From: Armatimonadetes bacterium CG2_30_59_28
GTDB taxonomy: Bacteria; Armatimonadota; Abditibacteriia; CG2-30-59-28
Length of the DNA: 40,438 bases
Reading direction: 5' to 3'
Assembly: GCA_001872605.1 (NCBI GenBank)
Contig: MNXM01000240.1
Coordinates: 1 to 40,438 of the forward strand
This document shows, piece after piece, positions 1 through 8,229 of the stretch. Under the pieces are notes generated by a model. That model worked only from the letters and a program-made list of their open reading frames with translations, did no database searches and was not told the origin of the DNA. The first letter of the stretch is position 1. Every line of letters begins with the position of its first letter. Position numbers and translations under genes: made by a program.

Positions 1-2164
1 GCGAGGGAGAAAAGACTATCCTTTTCGCGCAAACTGACAGTTTGCGTTACGAGCGAGCCGGCAAAGTCGGGGTCGCGTTTGCAGAACGACAGAATGGCGT
101 CACGCAACGCGCCGCGCGCGTCGTCGGCCTTCGCTCCCGGTTTCGCCAAGGTCAACTCCAGCCACGGAGTCACGGCTTTCTCTGCCAGGCCGATCTCGCC
201 GGAGCGCAGCAGTTCCTTGACTCGTTCGCTTGCTGCACCGGGGTCCTTCGCAGGGCGGGATGCGAGATACTCGGAGAAAGCCTTCTCTTTCGTCGCGGGG
301 TCTACGAGCAACGAGTTGGCGCACTGCCATTGCAGCCACTTGGCTGCCGCGGTATCCTTCTTCGCGAGAGTGGAGGGCAGGCCAACGAGCGCCTCCGCAT
401 CGCCTGCTGATTGCAGGAACGCCGCGGGGTCGGTTGCGCTCCGCCGGCGGAGTTCCTCATACCGCGCCAACGCGGAAGCGACGTTGGATTCCTTCCCCTT
501 CTTCGCCCCCGACGCAATCTCCTCCGGCGCCGACGGCAGAGCGATTTCGTCCAGGAAGATGCCCGACAGCGCGGCCGCGACGCCGCGGTCTTTCTGAATG
601 CGCACCTTCAGCTTCGTCGGCCCGGCAACGCCGTAGACTTTGTAGACCCCATCGCCAAAAGCGGAGACATGACTGGAGCACACGAGTTCATCTTTCTCGT
701 CGCGGATCAGAACCCGCTGCGCACGGGGTCGGTCGGTGTTGTGGTAGTCCCAGTCGATGAAGTAGAGGGTGAGCCGGTGCAGTCCCTCCGGGATTTCGAG
801 AGTGGCGATGAGGTCCGGGCCTTTCCCGTCGAAGGGATGGGTTTCCCCGTGATCGTCCCAGGAAGCATACTGTCTCCGACCCTCCAGCGGATTGCGCAAA
901 GCCCGCGGGTCGTCGGTCACCAGCTCGTCAATGGGTATCCAGTGGCGGACCGATTCCTTGGGATCGCCGGTTTCCACTTCGTAAAAGAATTCGCCCTTCC
1001 AATCCGTCCACACCGGCGAGGTGGCGGCGAAACCGGTTTTGCTCTCCTTCCACCGCCGCTTGGGCAGCAACCTGCCGCCCACCACGTCCCGCGGCGACTC
1101 CATGGCGCACAGCACAAAACACTCGTTGCCGTAGCGCCCCAGCCAGTCGCCACGTGTGGCGCAGTCTTCGCCAAGATAGGTGATGCGTGATGCGTGATGC
1201 GTGAGACTGTGAGCGTCGGCGTCTCCATTGCCGCGATCGCGTGGAGAACATGCAGCCTCTCTTTTGCCACCGGAAAGGCGGAAGCAAACCAACAACTGCC
1301 GCTCTGCCCTACCGCATAGGCGCGGTTCCACAGGCTTACGCGGGCGAGCGAGGCGTTGGCTTCGCTGCGGAAGCGGATCAGTTCCCAATTCCAGAAGGGA
1401 AGCTCGTGCAGGTGAGATTCATGGGCGCGAACGGGCACGCCGGCGGCGTATTGCAGAACGGCGAAGCCTTTGTCCAGGTTGCTTCCCCAGCCGGCGCGGT
1501 CGGACTTGTACAGCACGCCCGCAACGTAGTCGGTGTCCGGTTGGATCGCCCCCAGGGAGGAGTCGAGGGCGATCCGGCCCTTGGTACGATTGGCCGCGAT
1601 GGTGAAGGACACCGGGGAGACGCCTGGCAGCGTTGGTTCAGGAACAGTGGCCATCCCGGCAGCGGCGTTAAAGGGCGCGGCGGGATTGTCCAGCGTCCAT
1701 CCCGAGTTGGTTACCGCTTTACTATCCATGAGAGAAAGCAACGGCACAACATTATCGGCCTGGCTGATCCATTCTATCTGAGGGCTTACTCGCAATTTCC
1801 CGATGGGCGCATCGTGGAAAAGCTGCACGAGGAACTTGAGTTACGCCGTCTGTCCGGGCTGCACAAACCACGGATTCGCGGCATCCGGTTCCACATAAGC
1901 CCACCGGGACACGTTCGCAAACTGCTCCGCGGCCCGCTCCAGCTCAAACCGCAGGTTCTGCTTAACGATCACAACGGAATGGATGGAGGTATTGCTGACA
2001 CGGACAGTGACGCTGAGGTCGAGCACCGGCAGGCTGGCAGATGCAATGGACAGACTGAGGGAATCGCAGACAAGCCCGTCCTCGGCCGATACAGGTGGCA
2101 GGATACGCGAAGACGCGCAACAAAATGCGGACAGAGCGATGAAGACGCGGAACTGCTTTATCAT
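1..2164 (-). pseudogene. secreted protein of unknown family, disrupted by a stop codon and a frameshift; 3' end outside window
   Basis: The gene reads leftwards from ATG at 2164, behind AGGAGA with about 5 nt spacing, and runs off the left edge. It opens with a signal peptide (MIKQFRVFIALSAFCC..., small residues before VSA|EDG). The same frame hits TAA at 1841-1843 right after PGQTA and then continues as good coding sequence (FLVQLFHDAPIGKL...), so a single nonsense change (for example GAA to TAA) fits. At about 1180-1204 the frame changes across a 7-bp tandem repeat. Downstream the sensible frame resumes with YLGEDCATRGDWLGRYG and continues to position 1. That part has a beta-rich stretch (WDDHGETHPFDGKGPDLIATL) followed by a helical, Ala/Leu-rich C-terminal part. 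I do not recognise the family. A carbohydrate-binding or cell-surface role is only a guess. Two lesions suggest a pseudogene, though reversible repeat slippage is possible. Confidence 0.6.
1180..1204. repeat. heptanucleotide tandem repeat (GTGATGC)3 plus partial copy, at a frameshift
   Basis: Three perfect 7-bp units lie at 1180-1200, followed by GTGA of a fourth. The unit length is not a multiple of 3. The minus-strand gene is in one frame before the tract and another after it. With one copy (or four) the two frames join into a continuous protein (TVSRITYLGED...). With three copies they do not. This is what slipped-strand expansion inside a gene would look like. Confidence 0.85.
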
Positions 2165-2194
2165 GCGCTCTCCTCTCGCGAGAAGAGCCGCCAC

Positions 2195-2237
2195 CCTCCG
2201 ACTGGGTAGCGGGCAGGCCCTCCGGCAGGCGCGCCTA
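2195..2237. repeat. dispersed-repeat remnant (translates as RLGSGQALRQA)
   Basis: The segment just upstream of the secreted-protein start codon translates on the plus strand as RLGSGQALRQARL. I recognise this from memory as the product of a short repeat scattered in many environmental bacterial genomes. No repeat-family search was possible. It lies between the decayed gene and the next pseudogene and may include the promoter area of the former. Confidence 0.4.
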
Positions 2238-2566
2238 TTGTGTGAGTGTGTGTCCGCACATCCCGAGAAAGCTCCTCAGCAAGTCCGGCAAATGCACAAA
2301 ATCACTGCGGAGACGATGGCACAATTTGGGAATAAGCGCAATGCCTTCTGAAAATATTTTTTGGCGCCAAGTTGATCCGGCACACGGCGGCTCAGTCCGT
2401 GGCTGCGAGGCGCGCGGTTGTCTTCTGCATCTCCTCCGCGTCCCGTTCGAGTCCGCAGTTGGACCGGAGGAAAGATCGCGCCAGGAGCTTGAGGGTCGCC
2501 GCCTGTTGTGTGGTGGCGCTTTCGAGGTTCGTCAGGTGCTGCAACACGTTCTGATGGTGCAGCGTT

Positions 2567-2686
2567 ATACTCGTTACGACTAAAAACACCCCCTCACCCC
2601 GACCCTCTCCCCCGATGGGGAGAGGACGCGAACCCAAAGGGTTCGAGGGTGAGGGGGAAAGGTAGATTTTCATCCGTAACGAGTAT
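2567..2686. mobile_element. 120-bp nested palindromic element (MITE/REP-like) inside a pseudogene
   Basis: The ends are perfect 12-bp inverted repeats, ATACTCGTTACG at 2567-2578 and its complement at 2675-2686. Inside is a second palindrome of the widespread CCCCCTCACCCC...GGGGTGAGGGGG type, with a CCTCTCCCC/GGGGAGAGG hairpin at its core. Coding sequence of the spermidine-synthase-like remnant resumes on each side, which supports insertion. No transposase is present, so mobility would have to be supplied in trans. Confidence 0.6.
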
Positions 2687-2895
2687 CGTTCCCTTTCAGT
2701 ACTCTTCGTGTCTCCGTGTAAAGGCTCCGGGGCGCGCTGAACTCGATGAGCAGGTTGTCATCCGTGTTGAGCGGGACGGCGCCGGTGTAGGTGTCGATCT
2801 CCTCCGTCCCCAGCCGGAAGTGCGATAGCAGGTCTCCCGCCGTGAAGACGCCGACGCGTACCAGGTCGTCGGCAATCCGGGGAGCGGACATGCGG

Positions 2896-2912
2896 CGGAC
2901 TCACAGAGTCCG
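2896..2912. repeat. palindrome CGGACTCACAGAGTCCG at a deletion scar
   Basis: This 17-bp palindrome (7-bp arms, 3-nt loop) sits exactly between the N-terminal and C-terminal remnants of the spermidine-synthase-like pseudogene. Identical copies occur twice at 10238-10272 and, inverted, once at 28681-28697, so it is a dispersed genomic repeat. Confidence 0.8.
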
Positions 2913-3051
2913 AGCTGAAAGCGTAGACCGATGAACCAAGTGCCAGCGACAGTACCCGCGACCAACTCACTTCGTAGACCATCGCGATGAACCCGGAAAT
3001 TGCGATACAGGAAAGAGGGATTGCGGTCGAACTCTCGGAGTTCACGTCGGT

Positions 3052-3987
3052 TCAATCCCCTCGTCGATCCTTGAAGAAGGCGCTGCGGGACACGCCCTTT
3101 GCCAGACACTTCACTTCGGCGGCTGCCTCCGTCACCTCGAGCGCGTTCCGATAGGTGCGTTTCTCGTTGGTGGTCACACCGACACTGATGGTCATGAGTG
3201 GACAGTCAACGAGGTTGCCTCGGCGGTCGCGTATCTGGGTTCTGCCATGCTCCAGGTCTTCTGGAGGGTAGAAGGTGGGAGCGAGATCGTCGAACTCGGA
3301 GAGGATCCGGTCTGCAATCGCGTCACACTCCGCGGGGACTGTGATGATGACAAAATCATCACCTCCGACGTGCCCCACGAAATCGGTCAGACTGCCACAC
3401 TTTTCGACCGTATCGCACAGGAGGCGAGCGACCGTTTTGAGCACCCCGTCTCCTCGCTGAAAACCGTACTTGTCGTTGTACCACTTGAAGTTGTCGAGGT
3501 CGACGTACATGAAGGCGAAGGGCTCCTTCTTCTGAACTGCTTCGTCCAGGTTGAACTTGATGACCGCGTTGCCGGGGAGCCCGGTCAGGGGATTGACCTC
3601 GCGGTAGCGACGCGCCCGGCTCAGCATGCCCTTGACTCTGGCCACCAGCTCCGAGGGATTGAAGGGCTTCATGATGTAGTCGTCGATGCCCCTCTCAAAT
3701 CCCTCGACGACATCATCGTCGTCGGTTCGAATACCGCTGACCATGATCACGGGTATCGAACTGGTGCGGGGCATCTTGCGGAGGATCGTGAACGCGTCAT
3801 AACCGCTCATGGGACGCATGACGATGTCAAGGATGATGAGATCGGGGACTGTCCCCAGCGCTTTCTGAATGACCTCTTCGCCGGAGAATGCCGTGACAAC
3901 GCTAAATTCCTCCGCCACAAGACGGAACTCGATGAGCCTTACGGTATCCTTGTCGTCATCACAAACCAGAATTGTTTCCCGTGACAT
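3052..3987 (-). CDS. response regulator with diguanylate cyclase-type (GGDEF) output domain
   Basis: 311 residues. An N-terminal receiver domain (about 1-125) has the acidic pocket CDDDKD, phospho-acceptor Asp54 (LIILDIVM) and the KPF lysine. A GGDEF domain follows (about 135-305), with LTGLPGN, the DLDNFKWYND metal/nucleotide segment and a GGDDF signature at 208-212 in place of GGDEF. The predicted role is phosphorylation-controlled synthesis or sensing of cyclic-di-GMP in the cytoplasm. The D-for-E change in the signature is conservative, but activity cannot be assumed. The gene starts 6 bp after the unknown 170-aa gene, in the NfeD-slipin operon. No cognate kinase lies beside it on this strand; the kinases are in the divergent operon. 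Confidence 0.88.
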   Translation of the reverse strand: MSRETILVCDDDKDTVRLIEFRLVAEEFSVVTAFSGEEVIQKALGTVPDLIILDIVMRPMSGYDAFTILRKMPRTSSIPVIMVSGIRTDDDDVVEGFERGIDDYIMKPFNPSELVARVKGMLSRARRYREVNPLTGLPGNAVIKFNLDEAVQKKEPFAFMYVDLDNFKWYNDKYGFQRGDGVLKTVARLLCDTVEKCGSLTDFVGHVGGDDFVIITVPAECDAIADRILSEFDDLAPTFYPPEDLEHGRTQIRDRRGNLVDCPLMTISVGVTTNEKRTYRNALEVTEAAAEVKCLAKGVSRSAFFKDRRGD

Positions 3988-3993
3988 CCTGTG

Positions 3994-4506
3994 CTAACTC
4001 CCGGACCCGTCGACCGTGCGCAAAGCCTCGATTGCGTACCGAGTAGCTTCTTGGAGTTCCTCCGTGGTGATGCAGGCGCCTTTGAAATCGCAGGACAGCA
4101 GCTTGTTCAGCGAGGCGAAGACCTCAGCCTGGCTCTTGCCCGCTTGACACCAAGCGTCGATGTCTCCCCGCAGCCGCAGACATCTTCTCTCGGGAATGGT
4201 CGCCACGTAATCCCGGATGCGGTTCAGCACACTATCACTCTTGGGGATGGCTTCTTCCCTCCCCGTGACATCGTTGAGCAGATGGTACGCAGGAGGGAAA
4301 TGGTGGAAGGCAATGTTGATCTGGTTTGTGGAGCCGCCTGGCGTTTCGTAAATGATCGCGATGTTGGTGGACTTCCCCTTGTCATCTTCCCATTCCGACA
4401 CCTGTTTCCGCAGGTTACCGAAGGCAACTTTCCCCTCCATCGGGGCCATCTGGTTTCCGAGCTCTTCCAGGAAGGACTTGAGGGTCGATTCTGCCGTATC
4501 ACTCAT
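3994..4506 (-). CDS. conserved-looking protein of unknown function (170 aa)
   Basis: A soluble, acidic 170-residue protein with no signal peptide or membrane segment. Features are an N-terminal helix (TLKSFLEELGNQMAP), a mixed alpha/beta centre (NIAIIYETPGG..., INIAFHHFPPAYHLL) and a helical C-terminal half with three Cys (RRCLRLRGDIDAWCQ, LLSCDFKG). I do not recognise a family. It lies between the slipin gene (122 bp upstream) and the response regulator (6 bp downstream) on the same strand, so it is probably co-transcribed. An adaptor role between membrane-raft proteins and the regulator is speculation. Confidence 0.6.
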   Translation of the reverse strand: MSDTAESTLKSFLEELGNQMAPMEGKVAFGNLRKQVSEWEDDKGKSTNIAIIYETPGGSTNQINIAFHHFPPAYHLLNDVTGREEAIPKSDSVLNRIRDYVATIPERRCLRLRGDIDAWCQAGKSQAEVFASLNKLLSCDFKGACITTEELQEATRYAIEALRTVDGSGS

Positions 4507-4628
4507 TGGCCAGTTGCATCCTCATTGGTTCTGTTCAACATTCCAAACAACGGCTTGCGCCTGCTGTCATTGCTCACGGATACCTACCACACTCCGTCGC
4601 AGTACTTGCGACGCGGTGGAACATACCC

Positions 4629-5450
4629 CTATGGGTCGTTGGGTTGCTCCGGCTCCGCATTGCGAGAGACAGTGGAGGCGATCGCTTTGGCTGCTCTCAT
4701 GATGGGTTCCAGCAGATCAATCGGAAGCGGGAAGATGAGGGTGGAGTTCCTCTCTGCCGAGACTTCCGTGAGCGTTTGCAGAAAACGGAGTTGCAGCGCC
4801 GGAGGATGTGCGCCAATGACTTCGGCAGCCTGGCCGAGTTTCTCCGACGCCTGGTACTCGCCTTCGGCATTGATAATCTTTGCCCGTCGCTCGCGTTCCG
4901 CCTCTGCCTGCTTGGCCATCGCGCGCTGCATGCCTTCCGGAATTTCAACGTCCTTTACTTCCACCGCGGACACCTTGATCCCCCAGGGGTCGGTGTGCTC
5001 GTCAATCACCGTTTGGAGTTCCTGGTTGATCTTCTCTCTCCGTGCAAGAAGGTCGTCGAGTTCGGCCTGCCCGATAACGCTGCGCAGAGTTGTTTGGGCA
5101 ATCTGGAAAGTTGCCTGGATGAAATTCTCGACCTCGAGGATCGCATGCTCCGGCATAACCACGCGGAAGAACACGACCGCATTAACCTTCACCGGAACAT
5201 TGTCACGCGTGATAACTTCCTGCTTCGGAACGTCCATCGTCACCACTCGCAGGCCGACGCGCACCATCCGGTCCACAATGGGGATGATGATAAATATCCC
5301 CGGCCCTCTTGTTTTGCTGATGCGCCCAAGCCGGAAGATAACCGCGCGCTCATACTCGGGCAGCACCTTCACCGCCGACGGCAACACAATCACCAGGAAC
5401 AGAATCAGAATGATTGCTCCCGGTCCTAACGCTCTTGCCAGTTCGTCCAT
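4629..5450 (-). CDS. SPFH/Band 7 domain protein (slipin, stomatin/prohibitin family)
   Basis: 273 residues. An N-terminal membrane anchor ([16 protein letters not shown]) leads into a Band 7 domain with the family signature [12 protein letters not shown]...[12 protein letters not shown] and the usual [18 protein letters not shown] strand. A coiled coil rich in charged residues follows ([22 protein letters not shown]). The start is ATG behind GAGGAGGG, 6 nt spacing. The stop of the NfeD gene lies 19 bp upstream. Slipin plus a NfeD protease is a known conserved pair. Slipins form membrane-bound oligomers, and the partner protease is thought to cleave the slipin C-terminus. Expected at the inner membrane. 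Family assignment is secure; the physiological role is not. Confidence 0.93.
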   Translation of the reverse strand: MDELARALGPGAIILILFLVIVLPSAVKVLPEYERAVIFRLGRISKTRGPGIFIIIPIVDRMVRVGLRVVTMDVPKQEVITRDNVPVKVNAVVFFRVVMPEHAILEVENFIQATFQIAQTTLRSVIGQAELDDLLARREKINQELQTVIDEHTDPWGIKVSAVEVKDVEIPEGMQRAMAKQAEAERERRAKIINAEGEYQASEKLGQAAEVIGAHPPALQLRFLQTLTEVSAERNSTLIFPLPIDLLEPIMRAAKAIASTVSRNAEPEQPNDP

Positions 5451-5469
5451 GACAGACCCTCCTCAACGA

Positions 5470-6888
5470 TTATTGAATCCTTTTCACTTTCAGGTGGAGA
5501 CCCTCCGACTCGACAACAACCACGCGTGCGTCTTTCTCGATATCTCCGTCCAGCGATTGCGCCCCCCAAAGCTCGCCATGCACAAACACCTGTCCGTCCG
5601 GACTCATGGCAGTGCGTGTTCTGCCCATCAGCCCCACCATTCCCTCCTGCCCGGTCACCACCCTTGCCTTCTGAGCCTTCAGACCTGCGCCGACGCAGAA
5701 CGCGAAGAAGGAGGCGATGATCACAACGGTGGGAATGATCACCCTCCAGGGAACGCGTAGAAACGGGTACGCGGGGTCGACGAGCATAACAGACCCCAGC
5801 AAAAACGCGATGACGCCGCCCACGGTCAGCAGGCCCGCGCTGGGAACCTTGATATCGGCAATCATCAGCCCGATTCCAAGAAGGATCAGCGCCACTCCCG
5901 CATAGTTGATGGGCAGCATGGACAGGGAAAACATCGCCAGCAGCAGAGAGATGCCGCCCACGATTCCCGGGAAGATGGCCCCCGGGTTCATGAACTCATA
6001 CACGATCCCCAGCATGGCGATGGTCATGAGGATGTAGGCAATCTGTGGATTGCTGATGGTCGCGAGGAACTGCTCCGACCATCGCATGGGAATCTCCTGC
6101 GTGGATGCGGAAGTCAAGTTCAGCTTCCGCGTCTCACCCATCACTTGAACGGTGGCGCCGTCGGCCTTCTTCAGCAAGTCGGTGAGACTGTTCGCGACAT
6201 ACTCGACAACCTTGAGCTTGAGCGCTTCCTCCGCTGTAGCGGCGATGCTCTTCCGGACGGCCTCCTCGGCCCACTCGATATTCCGTCCACGAGGTTTGGC
6301 CACCGACTTCACCATTGAGACGAGAATGTTCGTCATCTTCTCATCGAGGACCTCGCGGTTGCTCTTTCCGTTTGCAGGTTCGTTGCCTTCCTCTTTTCCC
6401 CCAGGCTGTTCCGGTCCCGCCGATACGGGGTGGGCAGCCCCGATCGAGGTTTCCGGCGCCATCGCGGCGACATGGCTCGCCATCGTGATGAAGACTCCCG
6501 CGGACCCGGAAATGGCTCCGCGCGGGGCAACGTATACGATAATCGGCACGCGTGAGTTGACCATGCGGGTGACGATTTCCTTCATGGAGGTCACCAGTCC
6601 CCCAGGAGTGTCGAGGACAAGCACGAGCGCCTCTGCCCCTTCCTTCTCGGACCGATCGATCCCGCGGAGAATGTACCGGGCGGTGACCGGGTTGATCACC
6701 TCGTCCTCCAAACGAATCACATTAACGGTGCGGGTGTCGCTACGCAGCAGAGAGCCGCTGAACGTGGTCAGGAGGATTGCCGCTGGCACAAGTCCAACAA
6801 ACCGGAACAAGGGGCCGTGCGCGCCGCCTTCTCGGAACGCGCGCGCTTGTTCCGTGTGCGGTCGGGTATGACGACGCGCGCGGTGCAT
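5470..6888 (-). CDS. nfeD: NfeD-family membrane serine protease (ClpP-like domain plus NfeD/OB-fold C-terminus)
   Basis: 472 residues from ATG at 6888, chosen for AGAGAGG with 5-6 nt spacing; an open frame continues upstream but has no ribosome site. A signal/anchor segment (VGLVPAAILLTTFSG) precedes a ClpP-class domain (VLVLDTPGGLVTSMKEI, then AISGSAGVFITMASH with the likely nucleophilic Ser, and SIGAAHPV). Lys residues near NREVLDEKMTNIL are candidates for the catalytic partner. Four or five hydrophobic helices follow (IAYILMTIAMLGIVYEF, GIVGGISLLLAMF, ALILLGIGLMIADI, IIPTVVIIASFFAFC), then a soluble NfeD OB-fold. First gene of the operon with the slipin, whose C-terminus such proteases are known to cut. 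Confidence 0.92.
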   Translation of the reverse strand: MHRARRHTRPHTEQARAFREGGAHGPLFRFVGLVPAAILLTTFSGSLLRSDTRTVNVIRLEDEVINPVTARYILRGIDRSEKEGAEALVLVLDTPGGLVTSMKEIVTRMVNSRVPIIVYVAPRGAISGSAGVFITMASHVAAMAPETSIGAAHPVSAGPEQPGGKEEGNEPANGKSNREVLDEKMTNILVSMVKSVAKPRGRNIEWAEEAVRKSIAATAEEALKLKVVEYVANSLTDLLKKADGATVQVMGETRKLNLTSASTQEIPMRWSEQFLATISNPQIAYILMTIAMLGIVYEFMNPGAIFPGIVGGISLLLAMFSLSMLPINYAGVALILLGIGLMIADIKVPSAGLLTVGGVIAFLLGSVMLVDPAYPFLRVPWRVIIPTVVIIASFFAFCVGAGLKAQKARVVTGQEGMVGLMGRTRTAMSPDGQVFVHGELWGAQSLDGDIEKDARVVVVESEGLHLKVKRIQ

Positions 6889-7539
6889 GGTTGCCTCTCT
6901 GTAATGTCTGTGGAACGTCATTTCGCGCAATGTTCCGTAGCCCCGGCGACGCTGTGTCCCAGACGTCGACGGGCTGCCTCTCAGCTTAATTTGACACTGC
7001 ATATTCAGAATGCTAAACTAACCCCACGACGGGGGGCACTGGCAACCCATCCTACGGTCTGTTGACCTGCCACTCTGCACCCCTGTAAACAGTCGGCCGC
7101 GCGTGCCGTTCCTTAATGAAAACAAGCAATCGTGTCAGTAGCTCTACAGACAGTCCGACGTGCCCCGCCAGGAGACGACTGCCATCGGGCCGGGTGCGTC
7201 CATCGCAGCAAAGGACCGAAAAACTGCCGTGAAACAGACCGAACGGATTCCACCAAAATCCGACAGCCACCCTTGCCACAGGTGGCCATCTGTCACATCG
7301 CTTCCCCCCGCAGCGGATATTGAGTTGGGTCCAAACGGATCGATCCCCAGCCGCGTCCCGGCACTGTTGCATCGGCGTGACCCAGCACATGCTATTTCCT
7401 TTAGTTTACTGGAAGTACCCGGTGCCGCGAGATTCAGAGGCAGATTAACTGAATCTGAGATTGGTGTCAAGCCTTTCTCCTGCAAACGTGTTCTGTCGTG
7501 GAGACGGCGCTTCGGAGAGAGAGAACTTTGGGAGGTCCC
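6889..7539. other. 651-bp divergent intergenic region
   Basis: The segment separates the leftward NfeD operon from the rightward PocR/ketosynthase operon, so both promoters should lie here. No open frame in it has a ribosome site and recognisable composition. One small palindrome, GATT-AACTG-AATC with flanks, sits at about 7443-7460 and resembles the other short palindromes of the window. Possible -35/-10 pairs are too weak to call. I see no RNA gene. Confidence 0.5.
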
Positions 7540-8229
7540 GTGAGGTTTGCCGATTTCTACACATTCTTCGTGATTGTCACCTCTCTGTACCGAGTCTGGG
7601 TCAGTACACGCATTCCGGGGGTCAAGAAATCTCCCGGCGCCGTGAAGGCTCCCTTCACCTTCTGGGCGCTCACGATTGGCTATGTGGTGGTGGTGGCTGC
7701 GAGTGTTACGGAATATCTTCTTGTGCGTCGGGACGACAGCGGAAACCTCGCGGTATCAGTATTGGGGCTCGCCATCTACCTGTTCGGCATCGTCGGGAGA
7801 GAATGGCCCATTCGAGAATTGGCCCGCTTCTGGAGCCACCAGGTCGAAATCCGGAGCGATCACGAGTTGATTCTCTCAGGCCCGTACCGCCACTTGCGCC
7901 ACCCCAATTACGCATGTCTTCTTTGCGAAGTTCTGGGGTTCCCTCTGGTCTCAAACTCCTACTTTGCTGTCCTGCTGTCGGCGATCATCTACATACCGCT
8001 CGTCCTCGTCAGAATACGACATGAGGAAGCCGCACTGATCGAGAAATTCGGTGACCGATACAGGGAGTACCGGCGCTGCGTTCCTGCGCTGCTACCCATG
8101 CCCGGACGGACAACGAGGGACATGGCTTCCCCGCCCATTCCACAGGGTGGGAAACTGTGGGAACATGATACGTCTCCCGGGGCAGGAGAGCCTGTCGCAA
8201 CTGAGGATGTAACGGAGGGCACGTTGTGA
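7540..8229 (+). CDS. isoprenylcysteine carboxyl methyltransferase-like (ICMT/PEMT family) membrane methyltransferase
   Basis: 229 residues from GTG at 7540, preceded by GGGAGG; an upstream GTG at 7498 has no ribosome site. Several membrane helices (ADFYTFFVIVTSLYRVWV, FWALTIGYVVVVAASVTEYLL, VLGLAIYLFGIVG, FAVLLSAIIYIPLVLVRI) surround the family core GPYRHLRHPNYACLL, with the conserved RHPxY. The usual C-terminal signature RHEEAALIEKFGDRYREY follows. Family members methylate carboxyl groups or phospholipid head groups using S-adenosylmethionine in the membrane; the substrate here is unknown. The soluble C-terminal tail (190-229) is unusual. The stop overlaps the ketosynthase start (GTGA), so the two are translationally coupled and probably act on one product or process. 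Confidence 0.87.
   Translation: MRFADFYTFFVIVTSLYRVWVSTRIPGVKKSPGAVKAPFTFWALTIGYVVVVAASVTEYLLVRRDDSGNLAVSVLGLAIYLFGIVGREWPIRELARFWSHQVEIRSDHELILSGPYRHLRHPNYACLLCEVLGFPLVSNSYFAVLLSAIIYIPLVLVRIRHEEAALIEKFGDRYREYRRCVPALLPMPGRTTRDMASPPIPQGGKLWEHDTSPGAGEPVATEDVTEGTL

Larger units (their letters stand above)
2392..3045 (-). pseudogene. fused MFS/spermidine-synthase-like membrane protein, internally deleted remnant
   Basis: The GTG at 3045, behind GAGGGG, starts a typical N-terminal membrane segment of the fused MFS/spermidine synthase family (AISGFIAMVYEVSWSRVL, then LALGSSVYAFS). The homology stops abruptly at the palindrome 2896-2912. Immediately beyond it, in another frame, is the C-terminal end of the same family (PRIADDLVRVGVF..., PLNTDDNLLIEFSAPRSLY). 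Several hundred residues in between, including the synthase fold, are missing. The tail is split again by the 120-bp palindromic element at 2567-2686. After it a helical C-terminal stretch (VLQHLTNLESATTQQAATLK) continues to a stop at 2392. It lies 6 bp behind the REC-GGDEF gene and was probably the last gene of that operon. Non-functional as it stands. Confidence 0.72.

Noticed and set aside
1841-1843. Possible recoded stop (selenocysteine or pyrrolysine)
   Set aside because: The codon is TAA, not TGA or TAG, and no stem-loop follows that would suggest recoding.
3991-5760. Long plus-strand open frame (589 codons) opposite the slipin and NfeD genes
   Set aside because: It is the antisense of well-recognised genes and has no family-like motif or ribosome site; an artefact of high GC.
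7052-7390. 112-codon minus-strand frame in the divergent intergenic region
   Set aside because: No ribosome site, no recognisable composition or motif; overlaps equally poor frames on the other strand.
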